Of a DNA stretch of 64,000 bases, positions 7,190-15,184 are shown one piece after another. The notes under the pieces are model-generated. The model saw nothing but the letters and a program-made list of their open reading frames with translations, was not told the DNA's origin and searched no databases. Made by a program: the position numbers and the translations under genes. Every line of letters begins with the position of its first letter. The stretch's first letter is position 1. This DNA is from a bacterium (GTDB taxonomy: Bacteria; Bacillota; Clostridia; Oscillospirales; Oscillospiraceae), in NCBI GenBank assembly GCA_004560375.1, contig SFVC01000016.1, positions 9,131 to 73,130 of the forward strand, written 5' to 3'.

Positions 7190-7447
7190 TCACATCCCCG
7201 CTAACTCCCGCGCCAGGTGAAACCCGTACAGGAACGCCGCCCTGTCCCGGGCAGCTTGAATGACTTCCAACTCATTCAGCAAATTCTTCAGGTAAATCCG
7301 ATCTCCTTCCGCCAACGCGGCCCACACCAGCTCCTCCTGTCTTTCTACACAGCGGTCGCTGGCGACATAGGCTTCATCCCGGCACAGATAGCTCGGAAGC
7401 AAATTCTTTTGCGCGTACCCAAACAGGACTTCCATTAACCCGTTCAT
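7190..7447 (-). CDS. small DUF6809-like protein
   Basis: The protein has 85 residues, starting MNGLMEVLFGYAQ with AAAGGGGA upstream. The layout (short start ending in LF, a middle helix with ERQEELVWAALAEGD, and a C-terminal segment AAFLYGFHLARELAG) resembles the DUF6809-type proteins of gut Firmicutes, whose function is unknown; this family call is from memory of the pattern. It faces a Cro/CI-type gene across an operator (7498-7518) placed between its own -35 and -10. It interrupts the aro cluster on the opposite strand and may be an insertion. Confidence 0.6.
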   Translation of the reverse strand: MNGLMEVLFGYAQKNLLPSYLCRDEAYVASDRCVERQEELVWAALAEGDRIYLKNLLNELEVIQAARDRAAFLYGFHLARELAGM

Positions 7448-7492
7448 TAAGTGTTTCCCCTTTCAAGTCACGTTCAGATTGAGTGTATTTTT

Positions 7493-7521
7493 ATTGTACA
7501 CGTTCATGTCGAACGTGTCAA
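7493..7521 (-). promoter_or_regulatory. promoter of the DUF6809-like gene
   Basis: On the minus strand TTGACA (7521-7516) and TACAAT (7498-7493) have a 17-base spacer that contains the operator dyad. Confidence 0.75.
7498..7518. promoter_or_regulatory. operator dyad of the HTH regulator
   Basis: ACACGTTC, five bases, then GAACGTGT: a perfect inverted repeat with 8-bp arms. A degraded second copy (CACGTTCAGATTGAGTG) lies at 7470-7486. It sits in the core promoter of the divergent small gene, so the product of 7537-7770 probably represses that promoter. Confidence 0.65.
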
Positions 7522-7536
7522 GAGGTGTATTAAATT

Positions 7537-7770
7537 ATGGTTCCATTTGCGGAAAGATTGAAAGCGGCACGCAAAGCAAAGGGATTCAAACAGCGGGAAG
7601 CCGCGGACTATTTGCAGATCACCCCCCGCTCTTATCAGCAGTACGAGGGGGGCGTCCGCAGACCCAGCTTTGAGGCCCTGGCCGCCCTGGCTGTTTATCT
7701 GGATGTCACCACCGACTATCTGCTGGGCCTGTCGGATACGCCCCAGCCAACGCAAGGAGGCAGTTTATGA
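7537..7770 (+). CDS. Cro/CI-type HTH regulator coupled to aroB
   Basis: This 77-residue protein is a single helix-turn-helix domain. LKAARKAKGFKQREAADYLQI is helices 1-2, TPRSYQQYEGGVRRPSF the recognition part, and VTTDYLLGLSD the usual end motif. The start ATG at 7537 follows AGAGGTG. Its stop codon overlaps the aroB start (ATGA at 7767-7770), and the aroB ribosome site AAGGAGG lies within this gene, so translation of the two is probably coupled. An operator dyad upstream (7498-7518) suggests that it controls the divergent small gene. Whether it senses a shikimate-pathway signal is unknown. Confidence 0.85.
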   Translation: MVPFAERLKAARKAKGFKQREAADYLQITPRSYQQYEGGVRRPSFEALAALAVYLDVTTDYLLGLSDTPQPTQGGSL

Positions 7771-8840
7771 AACAGCTTACCGTCAACCTCCCCGGCCGGG
7801 AGTACGACATCGTCATCCAGCGGGGCCTCCTCGCCCAGGCGGGCGTGTGCGTCCGCTCTGTGCTGCCCCGCGCCCAAAAGCTGGCGGTGGTCACCGACAG
7901 CACCGTGAAAACCCTGTACGCCGACGCCGTGCTGGACAGCCTGGCCGCCGCCGGCTTTGACTGCCGCCTGTTCCCCATCCCCCCCGGGGAGGAGAGCAAA
8001 AATCCCTATCAGCTGACGGCGCTGTGGGAGGGCTTCCTGGACTTCGGCCTCACCCGCACCGACGGCGTGGTGGCTTTAGGGGGCGGCGTGGTGGGGGATC
8101 TGGCGGGCTTTGCCGCCGCCACCGTCCTGCGGGGGGTGGCCTTCGTCCAGATCCCCACCACCCTGCTGGCCCAGGTGGACAGCAGCGTGGGCGGCAAGGT
8201 AGCCGTGGATCTGGACGCGGGCAAGAACCTGGCCGGGGCCTTCCACCAGCCCTGCCTGGTGCTCATGGATCCCGACGCCCTGGACACCCTCTCCCTCCCC
8301 GTGTTCATGGACGGGATGGCGGAGGTGCTCAAATACGGCTGCATCCGGGACGGGACGTTCTTCGACTTCCTGGCCGCCCGCCCCCACCGGGAGGCGCTGA
8401 CGGCGGATATCGAATACATCCTGTATACCTGCTGTGATATCAAACGCCAGGTGGTCGCAGAGGACGAGCTGGACACCGGGGCGCGGATGGTGCTGAACTT
8501 CGGCCACACCCTGGGCCACGCCTATGAGCTGGCGGGGGGCTATGTGGAGTGGACTCACGGTCAGGCGGTGGCGGCGGGTATGTGCGCCGCGGCCAGGCTG
8601 GGGGTGGCGCTGGGCGTCACCCCGGCGGACGTGCCGGGGCGGATTGAGGCCGCCTGCGCCTGCCTGGGCCTGCCCACGTCCATTCCCTGCACCCCCGAGG
8701 AGTACGCCGCCGCCATCGGCCTGGACAAGAAGGGCGCCGGGGCGGACATCACCGTCATCCTGCTGGACGGGATCGGCCACGCCGTGCCCTGCAAGCTGCC
8801 CAAGGCGGGCCTGCTGCAACAGCTGGAGGCTCTGCTATGA
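7767..8840 (+). CDS. aroB: 3-dehydroquinate synthase
   Basis: This 357-residue cytoplasmic enzyme converts DAHP to 3-dehydroquinate with NAD and a divalent metal (second shikimate step). The NAD-binding GGGVVGDLAGFAAATVLRG is near residue 105, IPTTLLAQVDSSVGGK near 130, and the metal ligand His lies in NFGHTLGHAYE near 245. Length is normal. It overlaps the HTH gene by 4 bases upstream and aroA by 4 bases downstream, so it heads the main aro operon. Confidence 0.95.
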   Translation: MKQLTVNLPGREYDIVIQRGLLAQAGVCVRSVLPRAQKLAVVTDSTVKTLYADAVLDSLAAAGFDCRLFPIPPGEESKNPYQLTALWEGFLDFGLTRTDGVVALGGGVVGDLAGFAAATVLRGVAFVQIPTTLLAQVDSSVGGKVAVDLDAGKNLAGAFHQPCLVLMDPDALDTLSLPVFMDGMAEVLKYGCIRDGTFFDFLAARPHREALTADIEYILYTCCDIKRQVVAEDELDTGARMVLNFGHTLGHAYELAGGYVEWTHGQAVAAGMCAAARLGVALGVTPADVPGRIEAACACLGLPTSIPCTPEEYAAAIGLDKKGAGADITVILLDGIGHAVPCKLPKAGLLQQLEALL

Positions 8841-10093
8841 ACGTCACCATCACCCCCGCCGCCCTGGCCGGGACGGTCACCCCGCCCCCCTCCAAATCCC
8901 AGGCCCACCGCCTGCTCATCGCCGCCGCCCTGGCGGACGGGGAGAGCGTGATCACCAACGTGGCCCTGTCCCAGGACATTGAGGCCACCCTCCGCTGTCT
9001 GGGCGAGCTGGGGGCGGAGTTCACCGTGGACGGCTCCACCGTCACCGTCCGGGGCATGGGGGCCAACGCCATGTCCCCCCTGCGCCGGATGGCCTACCCC
9101 CATCTGGACTGCGGGGAGAGCGGCTCCACCCTGCGCTTCCTGATCCCCATCGCCCTGGCGGTGCGGGGGGGCGGGATTTTCACCGGCCGCAGGCGGCTGA
9201 TGGAGCGGCCCTTAAAGCCCTACTTCGACCTGTTCGACGAAAAGGGGATTTTCTATGAGCAGAAGGACGGCGTGCTCACCGTGTCCGGGCTGCTCACGCC
9301 AGGGGAGTACCGGCTTCCGGGCGACGTGTCCTCCCAGTTTTTCACCGGCCTGCTGTTCGCCCTGCCCCTGCTGAACGGCCCGTCGGCCCTGATCCCCACC
9401 ACCCCCCTGGAGAGCGAGGGCTACCTGGCCATGACCCTCCAGGCCATGGCCCAATTCGGGGTGGAGTTCCCCATGGCCCTGTCCCTGCCCCCCCAGTACC
9501 ACCCCCAGGGGAACCAGACCTACAAGGCCGCCAGCGCCGCCGTGGAGGCGGACTGGTCCCAGGCCGGGTTCTGGTACGCCGCAAGATTTTTGGGCAATCC
9601 CGTGGAAATCGCTGGCCTGAACCTCAGCTCCACCCAGGGGGACAGCGTCATCGCCACCCAGTATGAGGAAATGGGGTTGGAATTGGGACAGTTCAGCTTA
9701 GAGCTGGACGTGTCCAACTGCCCCGACCTGGTGCCCCCCCTGGCGGCCATGGCGGCGCTGCGGGCGCGGCAGGCCACCCGGCTCGTCAACGCCGCCCGCC
9801 TGCGCATGAAGGAGAGCGACCGGCTGGCCTCCGTCACGGCGGTGCTCACCGCCCTGGGGGCGGACGTGACGGAGGGCCCCGACTTCCTGGACATACGGGG
9901 CAAAGAAACGCTGGCCGGGGGCGTGGCGGTGGACAGCTTCCACGACCACCGCATCGCCATGATGGCGGCCATCGCCGCCACCCGCTGTGAGCAGCCCGTC
10001 ACCATCACCGGCGCGGACTGCGTGGCCAAGTCCTACCCAAACTTCTGGGAAGAATATGAGCGGCTGGGCGGAATCATTCAGAAAAGCGAGTGA
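8837..10093 (+). CDS. aroA: 5-enolpyruvylshikimate-3-phosphate synthase
   Basis: This 418-residue enzyme transfers enolpyruvyl from PEP to shikimate-3-phosphate. The substrate site PSKSQAHR is at residues 16-23, the EPSPS loop CGESGSTLRFL near 94, RMKESDRLAS near 330 and DHRIAMM near 376. The loop has GESGST where many enzymes have GNSGT. Length is slightly below the usual 425-430. It starts within the aroB stop (ATGA). Confidence 0.94.
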   Translation: MNVTITPAALAGTVTPPPSKSQAHRLLIAAALADGESVITNVALSQDIEATLRCLGELGAEFTVDGSTVTVRGMGANAMSPLRRMAYPHLDCGESGSTLRFLIPIALAVRGGGIFTGRRRLMERPLKPYFDLFDEKGIFYEQKDGVLTVSGLLTPGEYRLPGDVSSQFFTGLLFALPLLNGPSALIPTTPLESEGYLAMTLQAMAQFGVEFPMALSLPPQYHPQGNQTYKAASAAVEADWSQAGFWYAARFLGNPVEIAGLNLSSTQGDSVIATQYEEMGLELGQFSLELDVSNCPDLVPPLAAMAALRARQATRLVNAARLRMKESDRLASVTAVLTALGADVTEGPDFLDIRGKETLAGGVAVDSFHDHRIAMMAAIAATRCEQPVTITGADCVAKSYPNFWEEYERLGGIIQKSE

Positions 10094-10099
10094 AGTTTT

Positions 10100-10627
10100 A
10101 TGGAGCAAATCAAATTGATCCTCCCCAGTGAGGAATGGTTAGACCAGGTGTGGGCCTACCGCCGGGAGTGCCAGGAGGCGGACAGCTCCATGGACGGCTG
10201 CGGCCCCTTGGCGCGGGCGGACGCCCCGGAGCAGTGGCTGGCGGATGTGCGGACCTACACCGACCCCGCTACCGTCCCGGAGGGAAAGGTGCAGGCCACC
10301 CAGCTCCTGTCCGTCCGGGAATCCGATGGCAGGCTGGTGGGCATGATCCAGATACGGCACTATTTCAACGAGTATTTGGAGAAATACGCGGGGCACATCG
10401 GCTACTCCGTCCGGCCATCCGAGCGCCGGAAGGGCTACGCCAGGGAGCAGCTCCGGCTGGCGCTCCCCTTCTGCCGCGAGATCGGCCTTGACCGGGTGCT
10501 CATCAGCTGTGAGCCGGACAACCCCGGCAGCCGGCGCACCATTCTGGCCAACGGCGGCGTGTACGAGTCCACCGTCCATGAGCCGAATGAGGATATTGAT
10601 TTGGAGCGGTATTGGATCACGCTGTAA
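10100..10627 (+). CDS. GNAT-family N-acetyltransferase
   Basis: This 175-residue protein begins MEQIKLILPSEEWLDQVWAYR. It carries the GNAT core: GHIGYSVRPSERRKGYAREQLRLAL near residues 97-120 (acetyl-CoA loop) and NPGSRRTILANGG near 137. It is the RimL-like type common in Firmicutes. It lies 7 bases after aroA and 24 before aroC, inside the aro operon; the substrate is unknown and the pathway does not need it, so it is probably a passenger. Confidence 0.85.
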   Translation: MEQIKLILPSEEWLDQVWAYRRECQEADSSMDGCGPLARADAPEQWLADVRTYTDPATVPEGKVQATQLLSVRESDGRLVGMIQIRHYFNEYLEKYAGHIGYSVRPSERRKGYAREQLRLALPFCREIGLDRVLISCEPDNPGSRRTILANGGVYESTVHEPNEDIDLERYWITL

Positions 10628-10651
10628 TCATATACAAGGAGTTATAGCACG

Positions 10652-11698
10652 ATGAAATATTCCATTTTCGGCGAATCCCACGGCCCCGCCATCGGCGTGG
10701 TGCTGGAGGGCGTCCCCCCCGGGCTGGCCCTGAGCCTGGACGCCATCCGCTTCGACCTCAGCCGCCGCGCCCCGGGCCAAAGCGCCCTGTCCACCGCCCG
10801 GCAGGAGGCGGACGAGCCCCAAATCCTCTCCGGCGTGTTCGAGGGCAAGACCACCGGAGCGCCCCTGTGCGCCGTCATCGAAAATACGGACGCCCGCTCG
10901 GGGGACTACGCCAAGACGAAGGATCTGGCCCGCCCCGGCCACGCCGACTACCCCGCCCACGTCCGCTATGCGGGGTTCAACGACTACCGGGGGGGCGGCC
11001 ACTTCTCCGGGCGGCTCACCGCGCCCCTGGTGTTCGCCGGGGGGGTAGCCAAGCAACTCCTGGCCCAAAAGGGCGTGTCCGTGGGGGCCCACATCAGCAC
11101 CGTCTACGGGATCAACGACGACCCCCTGGAGGATTGGGAGAGCCTGCGGGCCTGCGCCGCCAAGCCCTTCCCCGTCCTCAACGACGACAAGGGGGCGGAG
11201 ATGCAGGAAGCCATCCTGGAGGCGAAAAACGAGCAGGATTCCGTAGGCGGGGCCATCGAGTGCGCCGTGTTCGGCCTGCCCCCCGGGCTGGGCGCGCCGG
11301 ACTTCGGCTGCAACGCGGAGGGCGTCTTCTCCCAGCACCTGTTCGCCGTGCCCGCCGTCAAGGCGGTGGCCTTCGGGGCGGGGACGGCCTTCGCCCTCAT
11401 GCGGGGCTCGGAGGCCAACGACCCGCTGTACGTGGACGGGGACGGCTCCATCCGGGCGGAGCAGAACTGTGCCGGCGGCGTCAACGGCGGCATCACCAAC
11501 GGGATGCCCCTGGTGTTCGAGGTGACCCTGCGCCCCACCCCCTCCATCGCCCGGCGGCAGTTCACCGTAGACCTGGCAAAGCATGAAAACGCCGAGCTGG
11601 AGCTCACCGGGCGGCACGACCCCTGCGTGGTGCACCGGGCGGTGCCGGTGATCGAGGCGGCGGCGGCACTGGCGGCCTGCGAGTTGATGGGGATTTAG
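10652..11698 (+). CDS. aroC: chorismate synthase
   Basis: This 348-residue FMN-dependent enzyme makes chorismate, the last shared step. GESHGPAIGVVLEGVPPGL is at residues 6-24, followed by the RRAPGQS loop; the conserved GGRLTAP region appears as GGHFSGRLTAPLVFAGG near 113, and NGGITNGMPL near 274. The C-terminus is short. The ATG at 10652 follows AAGGAG. It is the fourth gene of the aro operon. Confidence 0.94.
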   Translation: MKYSIFGESHGPAIGVVLEGVPPGLALSLDAIRFDLSRRAPGQSALSTARQEADEPQILSGVFEGKTTGAPLCAVIENTDARSGDYAKTKDLARPGHADYPAHVRYAGFNDYRGGGHFSGRLTAPLVFAGGVAKQLLAQKGVSVGAHISTVYGINDDPLEDWESLRACAAKPFPVLNDDKGAEMQEAILEAKNEQDSVGGAIECAVFGLPPGLGAPDFGCNAEGVFSQHLFAVPAVKAVAFGAGTAFALMRGSEANDPLYVDGDGSIRAEQNCAGGVNGGITNGMPLVFEVTLRPTPSIARRQFTVDLAKHENAELELTGRHDPCVVHRAVPVIEAAAALAACELMGI

Positions 11699-11716
11699 TC
11701 CCCGCAAACCTGCGGG

Positions 11717-11734
11717 AGGGGCAAGCCCCTCCCC
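11717..11734. repeat. half-copy of the GTAGGGG element
   Basis: AGGGGCAAGCCCCTCCCCTAC, in the short gap between aroC and the carbonic anhydrase gene, matches the right end of the 47831-47959 element (CAAGCCCCTCCCCTAC). Confidence 0.5.
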
Positions 11735-11751
11735 TACTGGGAGGAATTGAT

Positions 11752-12240
11752 ATGGACTTAAAAACTCTGCGTCAAAGCGACGACAACGTGGTGATCCTCC
11801 CCGGCGCGGCGGTGGTGGGGGACGTGACCTTCGGCCCGGGCTGCTCGGTGTGGTTCAACGCTGTCCTCCGGGGGGACGGCGAGCCCATCACCATCGGCGC
11901 GGGCACCAACATTCAGGACGGCGCCATCCTCCACTCGGACGTCTTCCCCACCACCCTGGGGGAGTACGTCACCGTGGGCCACGGGGCCATCGTCCACGGC
12001 TGCACCGTGGGGGACAACACCCTCATCGGCATGGGGGCCACCCTCCTCAACGGCTCGAAAATCGGCAAAAACTGCATCGTGGGCGCGGGGGCGCTGGTGA
12101 CGGGCAAGCTGGACGCCCCCGACGGCTCCATGGTGCTGGGCAGCCCGGCCAAGGTCGTCCGGCCCCTCACGCCGGAGGAGCTGGCGGGCTTGCGCCCCAG
12201 CGCCGAACACTACATGGAACTGCGGGAGGCGTATCGCTGA
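11752..12240 (+). CDS. gamma-class carbonic anhydrase family protein
   Basis: This 162-residue left-handed beta-helix protein has hexapeptide repeats throughout, such as VVGDVTFGPGCSVWFNAVLRGD and ILHSDVFPTTLGEYVTVGHGAIVHGCTVG cut in repeats of six. The three zinc His (in HSD, GHGAIVHGC) are at about 63, 80 and 85. The family includes YrbC/PaaY-type and Cam-type proteins; the actual substrate is uncertain. It lies inside the aro operon, with a one-base overlap (TGATG) into pheA. A role in supplying bicarbonate is not required by this pathway. Confidence 0.87.
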   Translation: MDLKTLRQSDDNVVILPGAAVVGDVTFGPGCSVWFNAVLRGDGEPITIGAGTNIQDGAILHSDVFPTTLGEYVTVGHGAIVHGCTVGDNTLIGMGATLLNGSKIGKNCIVGAGALVTGKLDAPDGSMVLGSPAKVVRPLTPEELAGLRPSAEHYMELREAYR

Positions 12241-13394
12241 TGGACGAGCTGCAACGCCTCCGGGGGGAGATTGACGCCATCGACCGGGAGCTGGTGGAGC
12301 TGTTCCGCCGCCGGATGGCGGTGACCCGGCAGGTGGGGGAGTACAAGCGGGCAAACGGCATCCCCGTGCTGGATCAGGAGCGGGAGCGCCAGCTGCTCCA
12401 GAACAAGGGGGAGCTGGCCGGGGAGGAGCTGCGCCCCGCCGTCATCACCCTGTTCCAGACGGTGATGGCCCTGTCCCGGCGGCAGCAGCGGGATCTCATG
12501 GGCCGGGGCCCGGACAACCCCGGCGTGCTGCGCTGGCAGGAGGCCCAAAACAATCTGCGCCAGCCCATTGCCGCCCCCCGGGTGGTGTACCAGGGGGTGC
12601 CGGGGGCGTACAGTGAGCAGGCCGCCCTGGACTTCTTCGGCCCCGCCGTGGCCACCACCGGCCTGGAGCAGTTCGAGGACTGCTTCCTGGCCCTGCGGGA
12701 CGGCCGGGCGGACTACGCGGTGCTGCCCATCGAGAACAGCTCCACCGGGGCCATCCGGCAGATCTACGACCTGCTCACCCAGTACGAGTGCTACATGGTG
12801 GGGGAGACTACGGTGAAGGTGGAGCACTGCCTCATGGCCCTGCCCGGGGCCAGTCTGGACACCATCACCCACGTCTACTCCCACGAACAGGGGCTGTTCC
12901 AGTGCGAGCGGTTCCTGAACGCCCACCCGGCCTGGAAGCAGGTGCCCCAGGCGGACACCGCCGGCTCGGCCCAAATGGTGGCGGACAGCGGCGACCCCAC
13001 AAAGGCCGCCATCTGCTCGGCCCGGGCGGCGGAGCTCTACGGGCTCACCATCCTGGCCCGGGGCATCAACCACAACGCCCACAACACCACCCGGTTTGTG
13101 GTGGCCTCCCCCCGGCTGGAGCTGCGCCCCGGCGCGGACAAGGTCAGCACCCTGTTCGTCCTGCCCCACGAGGCGGGCTCCCTCCACGAGATCCTCACCG
13201 TGTTCAGCCTCCACGGGCTGAACCTGATGAAGCTGGAGTCCCGGCCCCTGCCCGGGCGGAGCTGGGAGTATATGTTCTTCCTGGAATTCACCGGCCGGCC
13301 CGGCGACCCCGCCGTGGGAGACGCCCTCCACGAGCTGGCCCAGACCACCGGGGAGTTCCGGGTGCTGGGCTGGTTCCCCTCCAACCTGGATTAG
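12240..13394 (+). CDS. pheA: chorismate mutase / prephenate dehydratase (P-protein)
   Basis: This 384-residue bifunctional enzyme converts chorismate to phenylpyruvate. Residues 1-85 are an AroQ-type mutase (LRGEIDAIDRELVELFRRRM). Residues about 110-290 are the dehydratase, with YQGVPGAYSE, LPIENSSTG and the conserved TRF in NHNAHNTTRFVV. The ACT domain at 300-384 contains LNLMKLESRP, the Phe-binding signature for feedback inhibition. The fusion order CM-PDT-ACT matches the enterobacterial P-protein. A start at 11850 in the same frame would cover the previous gene and is rejected; ATG 12240 overlaps its stop by one base. Confidence 0.95.
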   Translation: MDELQRLRGEIDAIDRELVELFRRRMAVTRQVGEYKRANGIPVLDQERERQLLQNKGELAGEELRPAVITLFQTVMALSRRQQRDLMGRGPDNPGVLRWQEAQNNLRQPIAAPRVVYQGVPGAYSEQAALDFFGPAVATTGLEQFEDCFLALRDGRADYAVLPIENSSTGAIRQIYDLLTQYECYMVGETTVKVEHCLMALPGASLDTITHVYSHEQGLFQCERFLNAHPAWKQVPQADTAGSAQMVADSGDPTKAAICSARAAELYGLTILARGINHNAHNTTRFVVASPRLELRPGADKVSTLFVLPHEAGSLHEILTVFSLHGLNLMKLESRPLPGRSWEYMFFLEFTGRPGDPAVGDALHELAQTTGEFRVLGWFPSNLD

Positions 13395-13403
13395 AGGCGG
13401 GTT

Positions 13404-13910
13404 ATGGAGAAAAATATCATTCTCATCGGCATGATGGGCTGCGGCAAAACCACCGTGGGCGCCCTGCTGGCCCAGCCGCTGGGGCGGGAGCTGGTGGACA
13501 CCGACGCCCTCATTGAACAGCGGCAGGGCCGCTCCATCCCCGACATCTTCTCCCGGGACGGCGAGGCTTATTTCCGCGCCCTGGAGCTGGCGCTGTGCCG
13601 GGAGCTGTCCGGGCGGCAGGGGCTGGTGATCGCCTGCGGCGGGGGCCTGCCCCTCCAGGACGAGGCCATGGCCCTCCTGAAGGAAAACGGCCTGGTGTTC
13701 TGGCTGGATCGGGATCCGGGCCAGACCTACGACGGGCTGGACGTGTCCGACCGTCCCCTGGCCCAGAGGGGGCGGGAGGACTTTTTGGCCCGTTACGCCC
13801 TTCGTTCCCCCATCTACCGCCGCTGGGCGGACTACATCATCCCCTGCGGGGACGGCCCCCAGGGGGCCGCGGAGCGCGTTTCCACCATCTATCGGGAGGT
13901 GTCCCCATGA
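13404..13910 (+). CDS. aroK: shikimate kinase
   Basis: This 168-residue kinase phosphorylates shikimate with ATP. The Walker A motif GMMGCGKTT is at 9-17; DTDALIEQRQG near 32 and the RSIPDIFSRDGEAYFR region bind shikimate, ACGGGLPL near 77, and the lid RPLAQRGREDF near 113 is present. It lies 9 bases after pheA and overlaps aroQ by four (ATGA). Confidence 0.94.
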   Translation: MEKNIILIGMMGCGKTTVGALLAQPLGRELVDTDALIEQRQGRSIPDIFSRDGEAYFRALELALCRELSGRQGLVIACGGGLPLQDEAMALLKENGLVFWLDRDPGQTYDGLDVSDRPLAQRGREDFLARYALRSPIYRRWADYIIPCGDGPQGAAERVSTIYREVSP

Positions 13911-14338
13911 AATTTCTGGTGATCAACGGCCCCAACCTGAACCTGCTGGGCAGGCGGGAGCCGGGCATCTACGGCGATCAGAGCTACGAGGCCCTGTGTA
14001 CCCTGATCCAAAATCACGCCGCCGCCCACGGCTCCACGGCGGACTGCTTCCAATCCAACCACGAGGGGGCCATCATCGACCGGATCCAGGCCGCCGACGG
14101 GGCGTACGACGCCATTATCATCAACCCCGGGGCCTACACCCACTACAGCTACGCCATCCTGGACGCGCTGAAGGCGGTGGACGTGCCCGCCTACGAGGTG
14201 CACATCAGCCACATCGACCAGCGGGAGCCCTTCCGGGCCGTCTCCGTCACCGCCCCCGCCTGCGTGGGCCAGCTCTACGGCCACGGCTTTGACGGCTACC
14301 TGATGGCCATGGACTACTTCCTGGAGGGCGGAAAATGA
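13907..14338 (+). CDS. aroQ: type II 3-dehydroquinate dehydratase
   Basis: This 143-residue enzyme dehydrates 3-dehydroquinate to 3-dehydroshikimate and is normally a dodecamer. NGPNLNLLGRREPGIYG is at 7-23 with the catalytic Arg and Tyr, FQSNHEGAIIDRIQ near 46, INPGAYTHYSYA near 72 and the catalytic His in EVHISHIDQREPFR near 97. Its start overlaps the aroK stop and its stop overlaps the aroE start (both ATGA). An in-frame start at 13595 would lie inside aroK and is rejected. Confidence 0.95.
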   Translation: MKFLVINGPNLNLLGRREPGIYGDQSYEALCTLIQNHAAAHGSTADCFQSNHEGAIIDRIQAADGAYDAIIINPGAYTHYSYAILDALKAVDVPAYEVHISHIDQREPFRAVSVTAPACVGQLYGHGFDGYLMAMDYFLEGGK

Positions 14339-15174
14339 GGCTCCAGGTCATCGGCGACCCCGTCCTCCACTCCAAATCCCCCCTCCTCCACGGGGCCATG
14401 CTGGCCGCCCTGGGGCTGGACGTGCCCTATACCGCCCATGTAGTGCGCCGGGGGGAGCTGCCGGAGTACCTGGCCTGGGCCAGGGACAACGGCGTGACGG
14501 GCTTCAACGCCACCATGCCCCACAAGGAGGATCTGATCCCCCTGCTGGACGGGATCGACCCCGCCGCCCGTACCATCGGCGCGGTAAACACCGTCTGCCT
14601 CCGGGACGGGAACTGGGTGGGCTTCAACACCGACGGGGCCGGGGCGCTGGCCGCCCTGGAGGCGGGCCTGGGGCTGGATCCGGCGGGCCTCACCGTCACC
14701 CTCATAGGCGCGGGGGGCGCGGCGAAGGCGGTGGCCCTGGCGCTGGCGGACGCCGGAGCGGAGCGGGTATTCGTTTGCAACCGCACGCCGGAGCGGGCCG
14801 CCGCCCTGTGCGCCCTGGACGGCCGGGGCCGCCTGATCCCCGCCGCCTTTGACCCTGATACCCTGGGGCGCCGCGCGGCCCAGTCCCGGCTGCTGGTGAA
14901 CTGCACCAACCTGGGCATGGCGGGCTGTCCCGGCCAGTTTGAGGACTTCTCCTTCCTGGACGCCCTGCCCCCGGACGCCGGGGTGTTCGACCTGATCTAC
15001 CACCCCGCTAAAACCGAGCTGCTGGCCCAGGCCCGCCGCCGGGGGCTGCCCGCGCTGAACGGCCTGCCCATGCTGGTGAACCAGGCGGTGCTGGCCCTGG
15101 AGCATTTTTTGAACGAGCCGCTGGATCGCAAGGCCATGGCCCGTGCGGCAGCTGCCGCGTTAAATGAAATTTGA
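14335..15174 (+). CDS. aroE: shikimate dehydrogenase
   Basis: This 279-residue NADP-dependent enzyme reduces 3-dehydroshikimate. The shikimate site has HSKSPLLHGAML at 11-22 and FNATMPHKED near 59, with the catalytic Lys; most relatives read N-V-T-x-P-x-K, so Ala-Thr-Met is a small variation. The nucleotide motif IGAGGAAKAVALAL is near 124. It ends the aro operon proper, but its last codons contain the ribosome site of the next gene (GAGGTGAT), so transcription may continue. Confidence 0.94.
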   Translation: MRLQVIGDPVLHSKSPLLHGAMLAALGLDVPYTAHVVRRGELPEYLAWARDNGVTGFNATMPHKEDLIPLLDGIDPAARTIGAVNTVCLRDGNWVGFNTDGAGALAALEAGLGLDPAGLTVTLIGAGGAAKAVALALADAGAERVFVCNRTPERAAALCALDGRGRLIPAAFDPDTLGRRAAQSRLLVNCTNLGMAGCPGQFEDFSFLDALPPDAGVFDLIYHPAKTELLAQARRRGLPALNGLPMLVNQAVLALEHFLNEPLDRKAMARAAAAALNEI

Positions 15175-15184
15175 GGTGATATCC

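Noticed and set aside
11850..12239. N-terminal extension of pheA
   Set aside because: The frame is open but covers the carbonic anhydrase gene; chorismate mutase begins at ATG 12240 with a one-base overlap.
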